Below, piece after piece: positions 1 to 6,207 of a stretch of DNA of 34,639 nucleotides. Source of the stretch: Dehalococcoidia bacterium (lineage in GTDB: Bacteria; Chloroflexota; Dehalococcoidia; Dehalococcoidales; BS750m-G39); NCBI GenBank assembly GCA_030608005.1, contig JAUWIX010000013.1, forward strand, positions 1-34,639. The letters are read 5' to 3'. Within the stretch, counting starts at the first letter, position 1; each line of letters opens with the position of its first letter. The translations under genes were made by a program, and so were the position numbers. Below the pieces are notes generated by a model. That model worked only from the letters and a program-made list of their open reading frames with translations, was not told where the DNA came from and ran no database searches.

Positions 1-296
1 ACTCTCGTTTCTATAGCATCTCTCTCCATCATCATAGCATTGAGGATAAGTCCTTGGCGTATAAGTATATTAGCTGCTATAGTGTCATTCCAAAAGCGAA
101 CTCCAAGATCAACTATGCTCTGGTCAGTTTTGCTTGCTCGGTCTTTCTCAAGCAAAAGACTGAGACATGTTGCTAAATACGTAAGAGCTCCTTCAGATAT
201 TGCTGTAGTTTCGCCAAGCAAATTGCTGATTTTACCGCTAGTAACAGTGGGGTCTTCATTAACAATACCCTTGAGTATCTTTAATGGTCTTGGCAT
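1..296 (-). CDS. Hypothetical protein, 3' end cut by window edge
   Basis: This open reading frame has no stop inside the window, so the ORF track missed it. It runs leftwards from an ATG at 296 (product begins MPRPLKILKGIVNEDP) off position 1, giving 98 readable codons. The start is well supported by a strong Shine-Dalgarno stretch (GAGGTGAGGAGGTGAG) just upstream. The visible part is mostly helical, with a hydrophobic helix around residues 38-48 and a segment reading LIRQGLILNAMMMERDAIET. I do not recognise the family and cannot assign a function. The plus-strand ORF at 40-396 is its antisense shadow. It lies downstream of trpS in the same direction, separated by a repeat copy. Confidence 0.6.
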   Translation of the reverse strand, partial: MPRPLKILKGIVNEDPTVTSGKISNLLGETTAISEGALTYLATCLSLLLEKDRASKTDQSIVDLGVRFWNDTIAANILIRQGLILNAMMMERDAIETR

Positions 297-372
297 CTCT
301 TGCTCACCTCCTCACCTCTTCGTTCTGCTTTCCATTTCTCTCAACCATCTTACCACTGAATGCCGTTTTCCT

Positions 373-463
373 AAAAGGGGTTCAAAGGGGCGTTAGCCCC
401 TTAAAAAAATATCTTCCCCCTCTCCTATCAAGGAGAGGGGGATAAAGGGGGTGAGGTAGATTA
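373..463 (-). repeat. Two-palindrome intergenic repeat, copy 1 (inverted)
   Basis: This is one copy of the window-wide repeat, in the opposite orientation to all the others. Read on the minus strand it runs from a cctcaccccc box through the palindrome CCCCCTCTCCTT-gat-AGGAGAGGGGG, then a T-rich spacer, then a second hairpin AAGGGGCTAACGCCCCTT. It fills the gap between trpS and the truncated gene at the left edge. The second hairpin lies downstream of trpS and could act as its terminator; that is inference. Confidence 0.8.
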
Positions 464-466
464 AAA

Positions 467-1441
467 CTAAAGGAGCCCCATCTTCTGCTTGACCTCGTTG
501 AGGGTCTCCCTGGCAATAGCCTGGGCTCGGTTTGCGCCATCAGCCAGAACATCTTTTACATGCTGAGGTTTAGCGGCAAAGACAGCCCGCCGTTCCCGGA
601 AGGGTTTAAGGGCGGAATTAATCTTCTGAGCCAGAAGCATTTTGCAATCAACACAGCCAATCTTGGCCGAGCGACACTGGCCAGCTATATCACCTAGCTG
701 CGAGGGATTAAAATACCCCTGTAGGCGGTAAATATTACATATCTCAGGGTGGCCGGGGTCAGTGCGGTACTGGCGGGCGGGGTCGGTAACTGCCGTCATC
801 ACACGCTCTATAGTCTCTTCAGGCGAAAGGGCTATCTCAATGTCATTTCTCAGTTGCTTACTCATCTTCTCTTTACCATCAAGCCCCAATACCAACGGAA
901 AGGAGGTGAGCTTCGCCTGAGGCTCAGGAAAGGTATTGCCAAATAGATTGTTAAAGCGGCGAGCAATCGCCCTGGCCATCTCTAAATGAGGCAACTGGTC
1001 TTCGCCTACAGGTACAACCTCAGCTTTATAAAGCACGATATCGGCGGTCATTAGCACAGGATAACCCACCAGCCCATAGTTTATATTTTGAGGCTGGATT
1101 TTCGCTTTCTCCTTAAAGGTGGGCACACGCAGCAACCAGCTCAAGGGAGTAACCATGCTGAGTAGTGTGTGTAACTGCATTACCTCAGGGACATGGGACT
1201 GGACAAAAAGGATGCTTTTCTGAGGGTCGAGCCCAGCCGCCAGCCAGTCGAGCACCATTTCATATATATCTGTTTGCAAGCTACTGGTAACTTCCAATGT
1301 GGTGAGAGCATGGACATCAACGATGCAATAGATGCAATCATACTCATCCTGCATGCTAACCCAATTTTGTAAGGCTCCCAAGTAGTTCCCCAGGTGCTGC
1401 CTGCCGGTGGGACGAGCCCCAGAAAACACACGACGCTTCAT
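467..1441 (-). CDS. trpS: Tryptophanyl-tRNA synthetase
   Basis: This class Ic aminoacyl-tRNA synthetase charges tRNA-Trp in the cytoplasm. At 324 residues it has the usual length of bacterial TrpRS. The N-terminus reads SGARPTGRQHLGNYLGAL, containing the HIGH-type signature as HLGN (residues 17-20), and the KMSKS loop appears as GKEKMSKQ near residue 190. A Cys-rich segment (CRSAKIGCVDCK) lies around residue 250. The ATG at 1441 follows GAGGAGGCTTAA, a good Shine-Dalgarno sequence. A loose promoter (TTGTCC, 18-nt spacer, TACACT) can be drawn upstream but is weak. It appears to be monocistronic, with repeats on both sides. The assignment is secure. Confidence 0.97.
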   Translation of the reverse strand: MKRRVFSGARPTGRQHLGNYLGALQNWVSMQDEYDCIYCIVDVHALTTLEVTSSLQTDIYEMVLDWLAAGLDPQKSILFVQSHVPEVMQLHTLLSMVTPLSWLLRVPTFKEKAKIQPQNINYGLVGYPVLMTADIVLYKAEVVPVGEDQLPHLEMARAIARRFNNLFGNTFPEPQAKLTSFPLVLGLDGKEKMSKQLRNDIEIALSPEETIERVMTAVTDPARQYRTDPGHPEICNIYRLQGYFNPSQLGDIAGQCRSAKIGCVDCKMLLAQKINSALKPFRERRAVFAAKPQHVKDVLADGANRAQAIARETLNEVKQKMGLL

Positions 1442-1498
1442 TTAAGCCTCCTCAAGGGCAAAGTGTAGCATAAAAGAGGATATGAGGACAAGGTTGCT

Positions 1499-1586
1499 TA
1501 TTGACCTCACCCCTCGAAGAGTCTTCGACCTTTACCCCCTCTCCTTGAAGGGGGGAAGAGAGCTAGAGAGGGGCAAAAACCCTATT
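1499..1586 (+). repeat. Two-palindrome repeat, degenerate copy 2
   Basis: This decayed copy begins with acctcacccc and carries an extra GAAGAGTCTTC palindrome, then ccccctctccttgaaggggg and a remnant of the second arm (gagaggggcaaa). Together with the next copy it occupies most of the 460-bp gap between trpS and the carbonic-anhydrase-like gene. I see no coding sequence or RNA gene in that gap. Confidence 0.6.
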
Positions 1587-1636
1587 GGGCGGGTGGGAAG
1601 TAAGACTTCAATTCTCTGCACTTCACCCACTTTAAA

Positions 1637-1731
1637 TTTACTTAGCAACCCACCCCCTTAATCCCCCTCCCTTACAAGGGAGGGGGATAGTTTTTATAGA
1701 AGAGGGGCTAGCGCCCCTCTTAAACACCCCG
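1637..1731 (+). repeat. Two-palindrome repeat, copy 3
   Basis: A well-formed copy: cacccccttaatccccctcc, the first palindrome CCCCCTCCCTTacAAGGGAGGGGG, a T-rich spacer, and the second hairpin AGAGGGGCTAGCGCCCCTCT. Downstream (about 1732-1850) lies G-rich non-coding DNA with a small AGGCgaaGCCT hairpin and a short tandem acaggggga motif. I saw nothing else there apart from the promoter listed next. Confidence 0.8.
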
Positions 1732-1849
1732 CTTGGTTATCAGCCCCTTGTCATTACAGGCGGGGAGGAAAATAAGAGAGTTTTAGAGGCGAAGCCTATG
1801 AGGGCGGGGTGGTGGGAAGCAAGAAAACAGGGGGACACAGGGGGATAGG

Positions 1850-1877
1850 TTGACTGCCCGCAGGCTGAGCCTATAAT
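1850..1877 (+). promoter_or_regulatory. Sigma-70-type promoter for the carbonic-anhydrase-like gene
   Basis: TTGACT at 1850-1855, a 16-nt spacer, and a perfect TATAAT at 1872-1877. The ATG at 1902 lies 24 nt beyond the -10 box, leaving a short leader that contains the Shine-Dalgarno GAAGGGGG. The match is read directly; promoter activity is inferred. Confidence 0.7.
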
Positions 1878-1901
1878 ATGAGGTAACCGAAGGGGGTAAA
1901 A

Positions 1902-2426
1902 ATGATTAGAAGCCTGGGGGACAAGACACCCAAAATAGCTGAGTCAGCCTTTGTCAGCGAAGCAGCCTATGTTATTGGTGATGTAGAAATTGGTGAGAAC
2001 TCAAGCGTGTGGCCGGGGGCAGTAATCAGGGGAGACTTTGGTAGCATAAAAATTGGCAACAATACTGCTATAGAAGATAACTGCGTTATTCATTCAGGGA
2101 CGCTTTCCGCTCCTATTGAGAACCTTATCATTGGAGATGAAGTGCATATAGGGCATGGCGCTGTTATTAATTGCCACAAGATTGGAAACAACGTTCTCAT
2201 CGGCATGAATTCCACCATCCTCCATGACGCTGAAATCGGGGATTTCTGTATAATTGGAGCTGGTTGCCTGGTTAGGCAGGGGATGAAAATCCCAGACAAC
2301 TCGTTTGTTGCTGGTGTTCCCGGAGAAATCAAGGGAAAGGCATCACCACAGCAATTATGGTGGGTAGAGAAAGCACCGCAAATCTATGCTGAATTAGTCA
2401 AGCAATATAAGGAGCAAGGGCTTTAG
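1902..2426 (+). CDS. Gamma-carbonic-anhydrase-like hexapeptide-repeat protein
   Basis: A 174-residue left-handed beta-helix protein of the YrdA/PaaY/Cam-like group. The hexapeptide register (IGDVEIG, IGNNTAIEDN, IGDEVHIGHGAVI, IGNNVLIGM, IGDFCIIGAG) fills most of the chain, followed by the family's terminal helix (KASPQQLWWVEKAPQIYAEL). His residues in VIHSG, HIGHGAVINCH and ILHDAEI are where metal ligands lie in gamma-carbonic anhydrases, so Zn/Fe/Co binding is plausible. Many relatives have no proven carbonic anhydrase activity and some are acyltransferase-like, so the substrate is left open. It has its own promoter and converges on argS with a 12-bp gap. Confidence 0.88.
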   Translation: MIRSLGDKTPKIAESAFVSEAAYVIGDVEIGENSSVWPGAVIRGDFGSIKIGNNTAIEDNCVIHSGTLSAPIENLIIGDEVHIGHGAVINCHKIGNNVLIGMNSTILHDAEIGDFCIIGAGCLVRQGMKIPDNSFVAGVPGEIKGKASPQQLWWVEKAPQIYAELVKQYKEQGL

Positions 2427-2438
2427 CTACTAAATGCT

Positions 2439-4097
2439 TCACATTCTCTCCGGTGTTGTCATCCCCATGAGGCGGAGAGTTCTAGCCAGCACAATCTTGG
2501 CTGCCTCCACCAGCCTGAGGCGAGCCTTGGTCAATGCCTCGTTCTGAGAAACGACGCGGCACTGCTTATAAAAGCTGTGAAACAGGGTAGCCAAATCCTG
2601 GGCATAATAGGCGAGATGGTGAGGTTCCAGGGTATGAGCTACCACCTCAACCATCTCGGGTAAAAGCAGCATCTTCCGGATTAAAGCCAACTCAGGCTCG
2701 GTGGTCAGCAAAGAAACATCCCCGTCGGCATAGTCAATCCCCCTCTGCTGAGCCAGTCGAAGGATGCTGGCAATACGAGCATGAGCATACTGGACATAGT
2801 AGACAGGGTTATCGGCTGACTGTTTCTTGGCTAATTCCAAATCAAAGTCCATTTGACTATCGGCGGAGCGAGAGGCAAAGAAGAAGCGGCAAGCATCAGC
2901 TCCCACCTCGTCTACCACCTCACGCAGGGTAATAATATCACCGCTGCGCTTGGAAATCCTGACCAACTCGTCACCGCGATGCAAGGTAACCATCTGAGAG
3001 ATTATCACCACCAGCCTCTCAGGGGCGATGCCCAGGGCAGCAACCACCGCCTTCATCCGAGATATATGCCCCTGATGGTCAGCCCCCCAGATATTGAGCA
3101 CCTTATCAAAGTTGCGCTCCAGGAACTTGTTATAGTGATAAGCAATATCTGAGGCGAAATAGGTAGGAGAACCATCGCTACGCACCACCACATTGTCCTT
3201 ATCCTCACCCAGGGCAGTAGATACAAACCAGGTAGCGCCTTCCTTCTCCCCGATATAGCCTCCCTGGCGCAGGAGCGACATTGCTCTATCATATTGCCCG
3301 TTATCAAACAAGCTCTGCTCACTGAACCAGACATCAAAGCTCACCCCTAATAACTCCAGGTCGCTCTTGATTAGCTCTATGAGCTTAACCAAACCTATAT
3401 GCCCCAGTTGGGATAGCGCTTCTTTCGGCGGCAGGGAGAGAAACCTGTCTCTCTCCTCAGTAATAATCTCCTTAGCCAGGTCAATCATATAGCTGCCAAG
3501 GTAACCATCAGATGGCATCTCGGCATCAATGCCCAAACACTGCTGATAGCGAGCATAGAGCGAGCGATAAAAGGCGTCTATCTGGCTACCAGCGTCATTA
3601 ATATAATACTCCGTCTCCACCCTGTAGCCAGCAGCGGCAAGGACATTAGCCAAGGTGCTACCCAGAATAGCACCACGACCATGCCCCACATGGAGGGGTC
3701 CGGTGGGGTTGACGCTAACAAATTCCAACTGCACTCGGCTTCCCTGCCCAAGGTCAATATTGCCATAGGAATCACCAGCCACCAGAATTGAATCTATCTG
3801 CTTGGTCAACCAATCGCTGTTGAGGGTGAAGTTGATAAACCCTGGTGGCGCCACAGCAATACTACCAATCTCGGGACTGGGGGCTATAAGCGCTACCATG
3901 TCTTGAGCAATGGTTAACGGGCTGAGCCCAGTAGCCCGGGCTAATTTCAAGGGGAAACTTGAGGCATAGTCTCCATATTCCGGGTTCTGAGGGTGCTCTA
4001 CAGTAACCTCAGGTAAGGCGACCGAAGGCAGCTTGCCCAACTCCTGTGCCTGGCTCGCTGCCTGCGTTAGTAGCTCTATAAGTCTTTGCTTAATCAT
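2439..4097 (-). CDS. argS: Arginyl-tRNA synthetase
   Basis: This class I synthetase attaches arginine to tRNA-Arg. It has 552 residues, normal for the family. The N-terminal Add1-type domain contains the typical [16 protein letters not shown] stretch. The HIGH motif is HVGH (residues 136-139) inside [18 protein letters not shown]. The catalytic core continues with [16 protein letters not shown], and ISKRSGD occupies the KMSKS position, as is common for ArgRS. The C-terminus is the anticodon-binding DALR domain, ending [12 protein letters not shown]. Its ATG lies two nucleotides after the hicA stop (TAA-CA-ATG), so it is very probably co-transcribed with hicBA and may depend on translational coupling. 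Confidence 0.97.
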   Translation of the reverse strand: MIKQRLIELLTQAASQAQELGKLPSVALPEVTVEHPQNPEYGDYASSFPLKLARATGLSPLTIAQDMVALIAPSPEIGSIAVAPPGFINFTLNSDWLTKQIDSILVAGDSYGNIDLGQGSRVQLEFVSVNPTGPLHVGHGRGAILGSTLANVLAAAGYRVETEYYINDAGSQIDAFYRSLYARYQQCLGIDAEMPSDGYLGSYMIDLAKEIITEERDRFLSLPPKEALSQLGHIGLVKLIELIKSDLELLGVSFDVWFSEQSLFDNGQYDRAMSLLRQGGYIGEKEGATWFVSTALGEDKDNVVVRSDGSPTYFASDIAYHYNKFLERNFDKVLNIWGADHQGHISRMKAVVAALGIAPERLVVIISQMVTLHRGDELVRISKRSGDIITLREVVDEVGADACRFFFASRSADSQMDFDLELAKKQSADNPVYYVQYAHARIASILRLAQQRGIDYADGDVSLLTTEPELALIRKMLLLPEMVEVVAHTLEPHHLAYYAQDLATLFHSFYKQCRVVSQNEALTKARLRLVEAAKIVLARTLRLMGMTTPERM

Positions 4098-4099
4098 TG

Positions 4100-4333
4100 T
4101 TATTCTACTAGCAGCTTTTGGAAGTCTTCTCTGCTGAGGTTAGCATCCCTTAGTATGCTCGCTAGCACCTTTGGGTGCAATACCTTGCCTTTGTGATAGG
4201 GTACAGTAACTCTTTTACCAGTTGAACTCTTGTAAATCTTGTGGCTGCCGCTCTGTCGCGCTAGAGCAAAGTCTACCTTTGCCAACACCCTTATTATTTC
4301 GTCAGCGGTGACCCTGGGTAACCTCTGGCTCAC
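4100..4333 (-). CDS. hicA: HicA-type mRNA interferase toxin
   Basis: A 77-residue protein matching the HicA/YcfA double-stranded-RNA-binding-like toxin family. The N-terminus ([27 protein letters not shown]) and the motif [20 protein letters not shown] contain the Gly-Ser-His core whose histidine is catalytic in known HicA toxins. It overlaps hicB by 4 bp (ATGA) and is followed two bases later by argS. HicA toxins cleave mRNA and are silenced by HicB. It is slightly longer than the smallest HicA proteins but looks intact. Confidence 0.88.
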   Translation of the reverse strand: MSQRLPRVTADEIIRVLAKVDFALARQSGSHKIYKSSTGKRVTVPYHKGKVLHPKVLASILRDANLSREDFQKLLVE

Positions 4334-4554
4334 GCCGTTACCTCTATGTTAGACAGGCTCACAATCTCTGAAGTTGCAACTGGTTCGTTGTTGGCTAGCC
4401 TATCCTCAACATGGAGTTTTATGGCATCTTTTATATTCTCGATGACCTCCTCGAAGGTCTCCCCTTGGGTATAGCAACCCTGCAACTCAGGACAATAAGC
4501 AAAGTAACCCTGCTTATCTTTCTCTACCACCACAGCAAAATGATAATTCCCCAC
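4330..4554 (-). CDS. hicB: HicB-type antitoxin
   Basis: A 74-residue protein with the HicB partial RNase-H-like fold signature: FAVVVEKDKQGYFAYCPELQGCYTQGETFEEVIENIKDAIKLHVE. The C-terminal DNA-binding domain found in longer HicB proteins is absent, as in the short 'UPF0150' type, so autoregulation may be weak or use another factor. Order is antitoxin then toxin with a 4-bp overlap. The start is preceded by GAGGCAAAGGTGGGGA. An extended -10 promoter lies about 60 nt upstream. Confidence 0.85.
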   Translation of the reverse strand: MGNYHFAVVVEKDKQGYFAYCPELQGCYTQGETFEEVIENIKDAIKLHVEDRLANNEPVATSEIVSLSNIEVTA

Positions 4555-4609
4555 CTTTGCCTCCTAATATGAGCCCCAGCTTTTTGAATTTATTCTAAGC
4601 TACCTTTAT

Positions 4610-4625
4610 GCCCAAATTATAGCAC
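4610..4625 (-). promoter_or_regulatory. Extended -10 promoter for hicB-hicA-argS
   Basis: On the minus strand the sequence reads TGTGCTATAAT (TATAAT at 4621-4616), an extended -10 (TGn) box. No convincing -35 is present at 17 nt, which fits extended -10 promoters. The identical TGTGCTATAAT string recurs at 26680-26690 downstream of a repeat copy. Activity is inferred. Confidence 0.5.
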
Positions 4626-4660
4626 AATGGTAGTTAAAAAGGATAACACGAGATTGTTTT

Positions 4661-4747
4661 ATTAACCTCACCCCCTTAATCCCCCTCTCCTTCCCAAGGA
4701 GAGGGGGAAGAGAAGAAAAGAGGGGCGAAGCCCCTCTTAGATGCCCC
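4661..4747 (+). repeat. Two-palindrome repeat, copy 4
   Basis: A canonical copy: attaacctcacccccttaat, palindrome CCCCCTCTCCTTcccAAGGAGAGGGGG, and hairpin AAGAGGGGCgaaGCCCCTCTT. It lies between the HEPN operon (upstream on the minus strand) and hicB. On the minus strand the second hairpin is followed by TTTTCTTCT, so it could terminate the HEPN operon. Confidence 0.85.
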
Positions 4748-4781
4748 ATTTAAGTTGATTAGTTATGAGTTGAGGATAACA

Positions 4782-5579
4782 CTACTGTACCCAAGGGATT
4801 AAATCCTTCTTGCCAGTCATTTGCCTCTGCCATTGAGTAAATCTAAGTTTTACCGCTTTAATATTAGTATCATCGAGCGGATTCATATGACAAACAACGC
4901 ATCGAGATTTATAGACTTCATCAACGAACTGTGTGAACCACTCTATAGAAGGGATAATGTCAGGGACAATGTCTTTTTGTACTTGTCTAACTAAAGCAGG
5001 TAGTTGGGCAAGGTCAAGATAATCTATTGGACGAGCACCTCTTCTTTGATGCCAAGAGTTCTTCTTTTCATCGGACATTCGCTCACTGACCTTATCTTTT
5101 AATTTTCCAGCTTTTAAATCCCACCAATTATTACCATAGCGGTTAGTCATAAGGCGGTCAATGACTTCACGGATTGAATTTTCCAGAACATAAAGAAGAG
5201 GATATATTGCTGCCATATCCCTAGCTTCTAATAGCTTCCTTTTTTCTAGGATAGGGTCAGTAACTGTGAATTCCTTAGGAAATACAACAAATAGCTGTTT
5301 CTTTTCCGCCTCCCTCTTTCCTCTGCGAGCTAATTTAGCTATTATTGTTGTATCTTGAGTTATATGAGAAATTTGCTGTATGATACCTCTTACGCGATTA
5401 ACAGTATCTCTATCAAGATATTTGTCTAGGATAATGCCTTCCCACTGAGCGATTATATAGGTAGCGTCTTCCGTAGTGACTGCGTATTGTCTTTTTAATT
5501 TCTGCACTCGCTGAGAAAGCGCTTGCGGAGTGACATTGAGTTTTTTAAGCAATGCCTTACGGAGTCGTCTGTTTATCAC
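4782..5579 (-). CDS. Swt1-family HEPN domain protein, putative RNase
   Basis: A 265-residue protein. The N-terminus (LRKALLKKLNVTPQALSQRVQKLKR) looks like a helix-turn-helix or coiled leader. The region around residues 125-250 resembles the HEPN fold of Swt1-type proteins: YPLLYVLENSIREVIDRL, then NNWWD, then HQRRGARPIDYLDLAQLPALV. Near residue 230 is RCVVCH, an R-x4-H spacing like the catalytic RxxxxH of HEPN ribonucleases, although the usual Asn after Arg is replaced by Cys. It starts at a GTG that overlaps the preceding HTH gene by 23 bp, so it is the last gene of a three-gene operon. I infer an RNA-targeting effector or toxin-like role; a regulatory role without nuclease activity is the alternative. 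Confidence 0.6.
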   Translation of the reverse strand: MINRRLRKALLKKLNVTPQALSQRVQKLKRQYAVTTEDATYIIAQWEGIILDKYLDRDTVNRVRGIIQQISHITQDTTIIAKLARRGKREAEKKQLFVVFPKEFTVTDPILEKRKLLEARDMAAIYPLLYVLENSIREVIDRLMTNRYGNNWWDLKAGKLKDKVSERMSDEKKNSWHQRRGARPIDYLDLAQLPALVRQVQKDIVPDIIPSIEWFTQFVDEVYKSRCVVCHMNPLDDTNIKAVKLRFTQWQRQMTGKKDLIPWVQ

Positions 5580-5835
5580 TGGGTATTACCTCTTCAGAAG
5601 GTTTAACTGCTTTACCCTTTCCAGTTTGAACTTTCTTTTTGATATTACTTAATTCAGCACTGACTATCTTCGGCGTAGTTCCTATTAGATCTGCAATTTC
5701 TTTGGGACGAAAACCAGCGCCAGAAAGGAGATTAATCTTCTCCCTTTGTTTCAACTCACTTGTGACTAACAAAGCCAAAAGCTTACTAATTCGCTGTAGT
5801 TCTTGTAAGGTTTCAGTGTCCTTTTGCTCATTCAT
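5557..5835 (-). CDS. Small HTH protein (sigma-region-4-like), second of pair
   Basis: The ORF track extends to 5931, but the ATG at 5835 (MNEQKDTETLQELQR) is preferred because it overlaps the previous stop by only 8 bp. The 92-residue product has an N-terminal amphipathic helix (LQELQRISKLLALL) and a helix-turn-helix of sigma-70 region-4 or ROK/LuxR style, FRPKEIADLIGTTPKIVSAEL, ending in a basic tail. It aligns by eye with the upstream gene over the HTH (..I..I..TTP..V...L...KKK), so the two look like ancient paralogues. It overlaps the HEPN gene downstream. Possible roles are antitoxin, operon repressor, or partner of the HEPN protein; none is proven. Confidence 0.65.
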   Translation of the reverse strand: MNEQKDTETLQELQRISKLLALLVTSELKQREKINLLSGAGFRPKEIADLIGTTPKIVSAELSNIKKKVQTGKGKAVKPSEEVIPSDKQTTP

Positions 5836-6082
5836 TAGATTCCACCTTCTTCTTACTCTTTGCAGTCGCTGTCCTGCTTTTCTTTTTAGCCTCTGCCAAT
5901 CGAGCATAAACTGTGCCTGGGGTCGTATCAACTATTTTAGAAATTAGATTTGCATCTAAACCTAAAGCAGCAAGCGTCATAATAGCTTCAGTCTTAGTCT
6001 TTTTCTCAATAGATTTGCTTGCTAGCAATCGAACTACCGCATTGAGTTTCTTATCAATACTAATTAATACTTGTTCTTCCAT
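5828..6082 (-). CDS. Small HTH protein (sigma-region-4-like), first of pair
   Basis: The track start at 6235 is inside recG and cannot be right. The ATG at 6082 (MEEQVLISIDKKLNAVVRLL) follows AAGGAG with 7-nt spacing and lies about 50 nt from a strong promoter. The 84-residue product has an N-terminal helix (KKLNAVVRLLASKS), an HTH (LDANLISKIVDTTPGTVYARL) and a Lys-rich tail (KKKSRTATAKSKKKVE). It is paralogous to the next gene. It heads the operon HTH-HTH-HEPN. A DNA-binding regulator that controls its own operon is the simplest reading. Confidence 0.65.
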   Translation of the reverse strand: MEEQVLISIDKKLNAVVRLLASKSIEKKTKTEAIMTLAALGLDANLISKIVDTTPGTVYARLAEAKKKSRTATAKSKKKVESNE

Positions 6083-6135
6083 TATTCCACTCCTTACATA
6101 CAAAGTAACCAAATATGAATTTGCAATATAATTAT

Positions 6136-6163
6136 ATAATACACTATTTGTAGGAAATGTCAA
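6136..6163 (-). promoter_or_regulatory. Near-consensus promoter of the HTH-HTH-HEPN operon
   Basis: On the minus strand TTGACA (6163-6158) is followed by a 16-nt spacer and TATTAT (6141-6136), embedded in TATTATATAAT. It lies in the gap after recG, so the accessory operon is not dependent on recG transcription. The A/T-rich leader down to 6082 carries the AAGGAG ribosome binding site. Confidence 0.75.
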
Positions 6164-6207
6164 GTATAATGCACAAGTTTCGATGGGGATTTCAGAATAT
6201 GGAAAAC

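Noticed and set aside
40-396. 118-aa plus-strand ORF
   Set aside because: It is antisense to a minus-strand frame with a strong Shine-Dalgarno that runs off the left edge; its 3' end is the repeat.
1442-1901. tRNA or small structured RNA in the longest gap
   Set aside because: The strong stems are the intergenic repeat arms; no cloverleaf, no T-loop GTTCGANTC or CCA-type end was found by eye.
4850-4910. CVVCH in the HEPN protein as a c-type haem-binding CxxCH site
   Set aside because: No signal peptide, no other cytochrome features; the R and H fit the HEPN RxxxxH spacing better.
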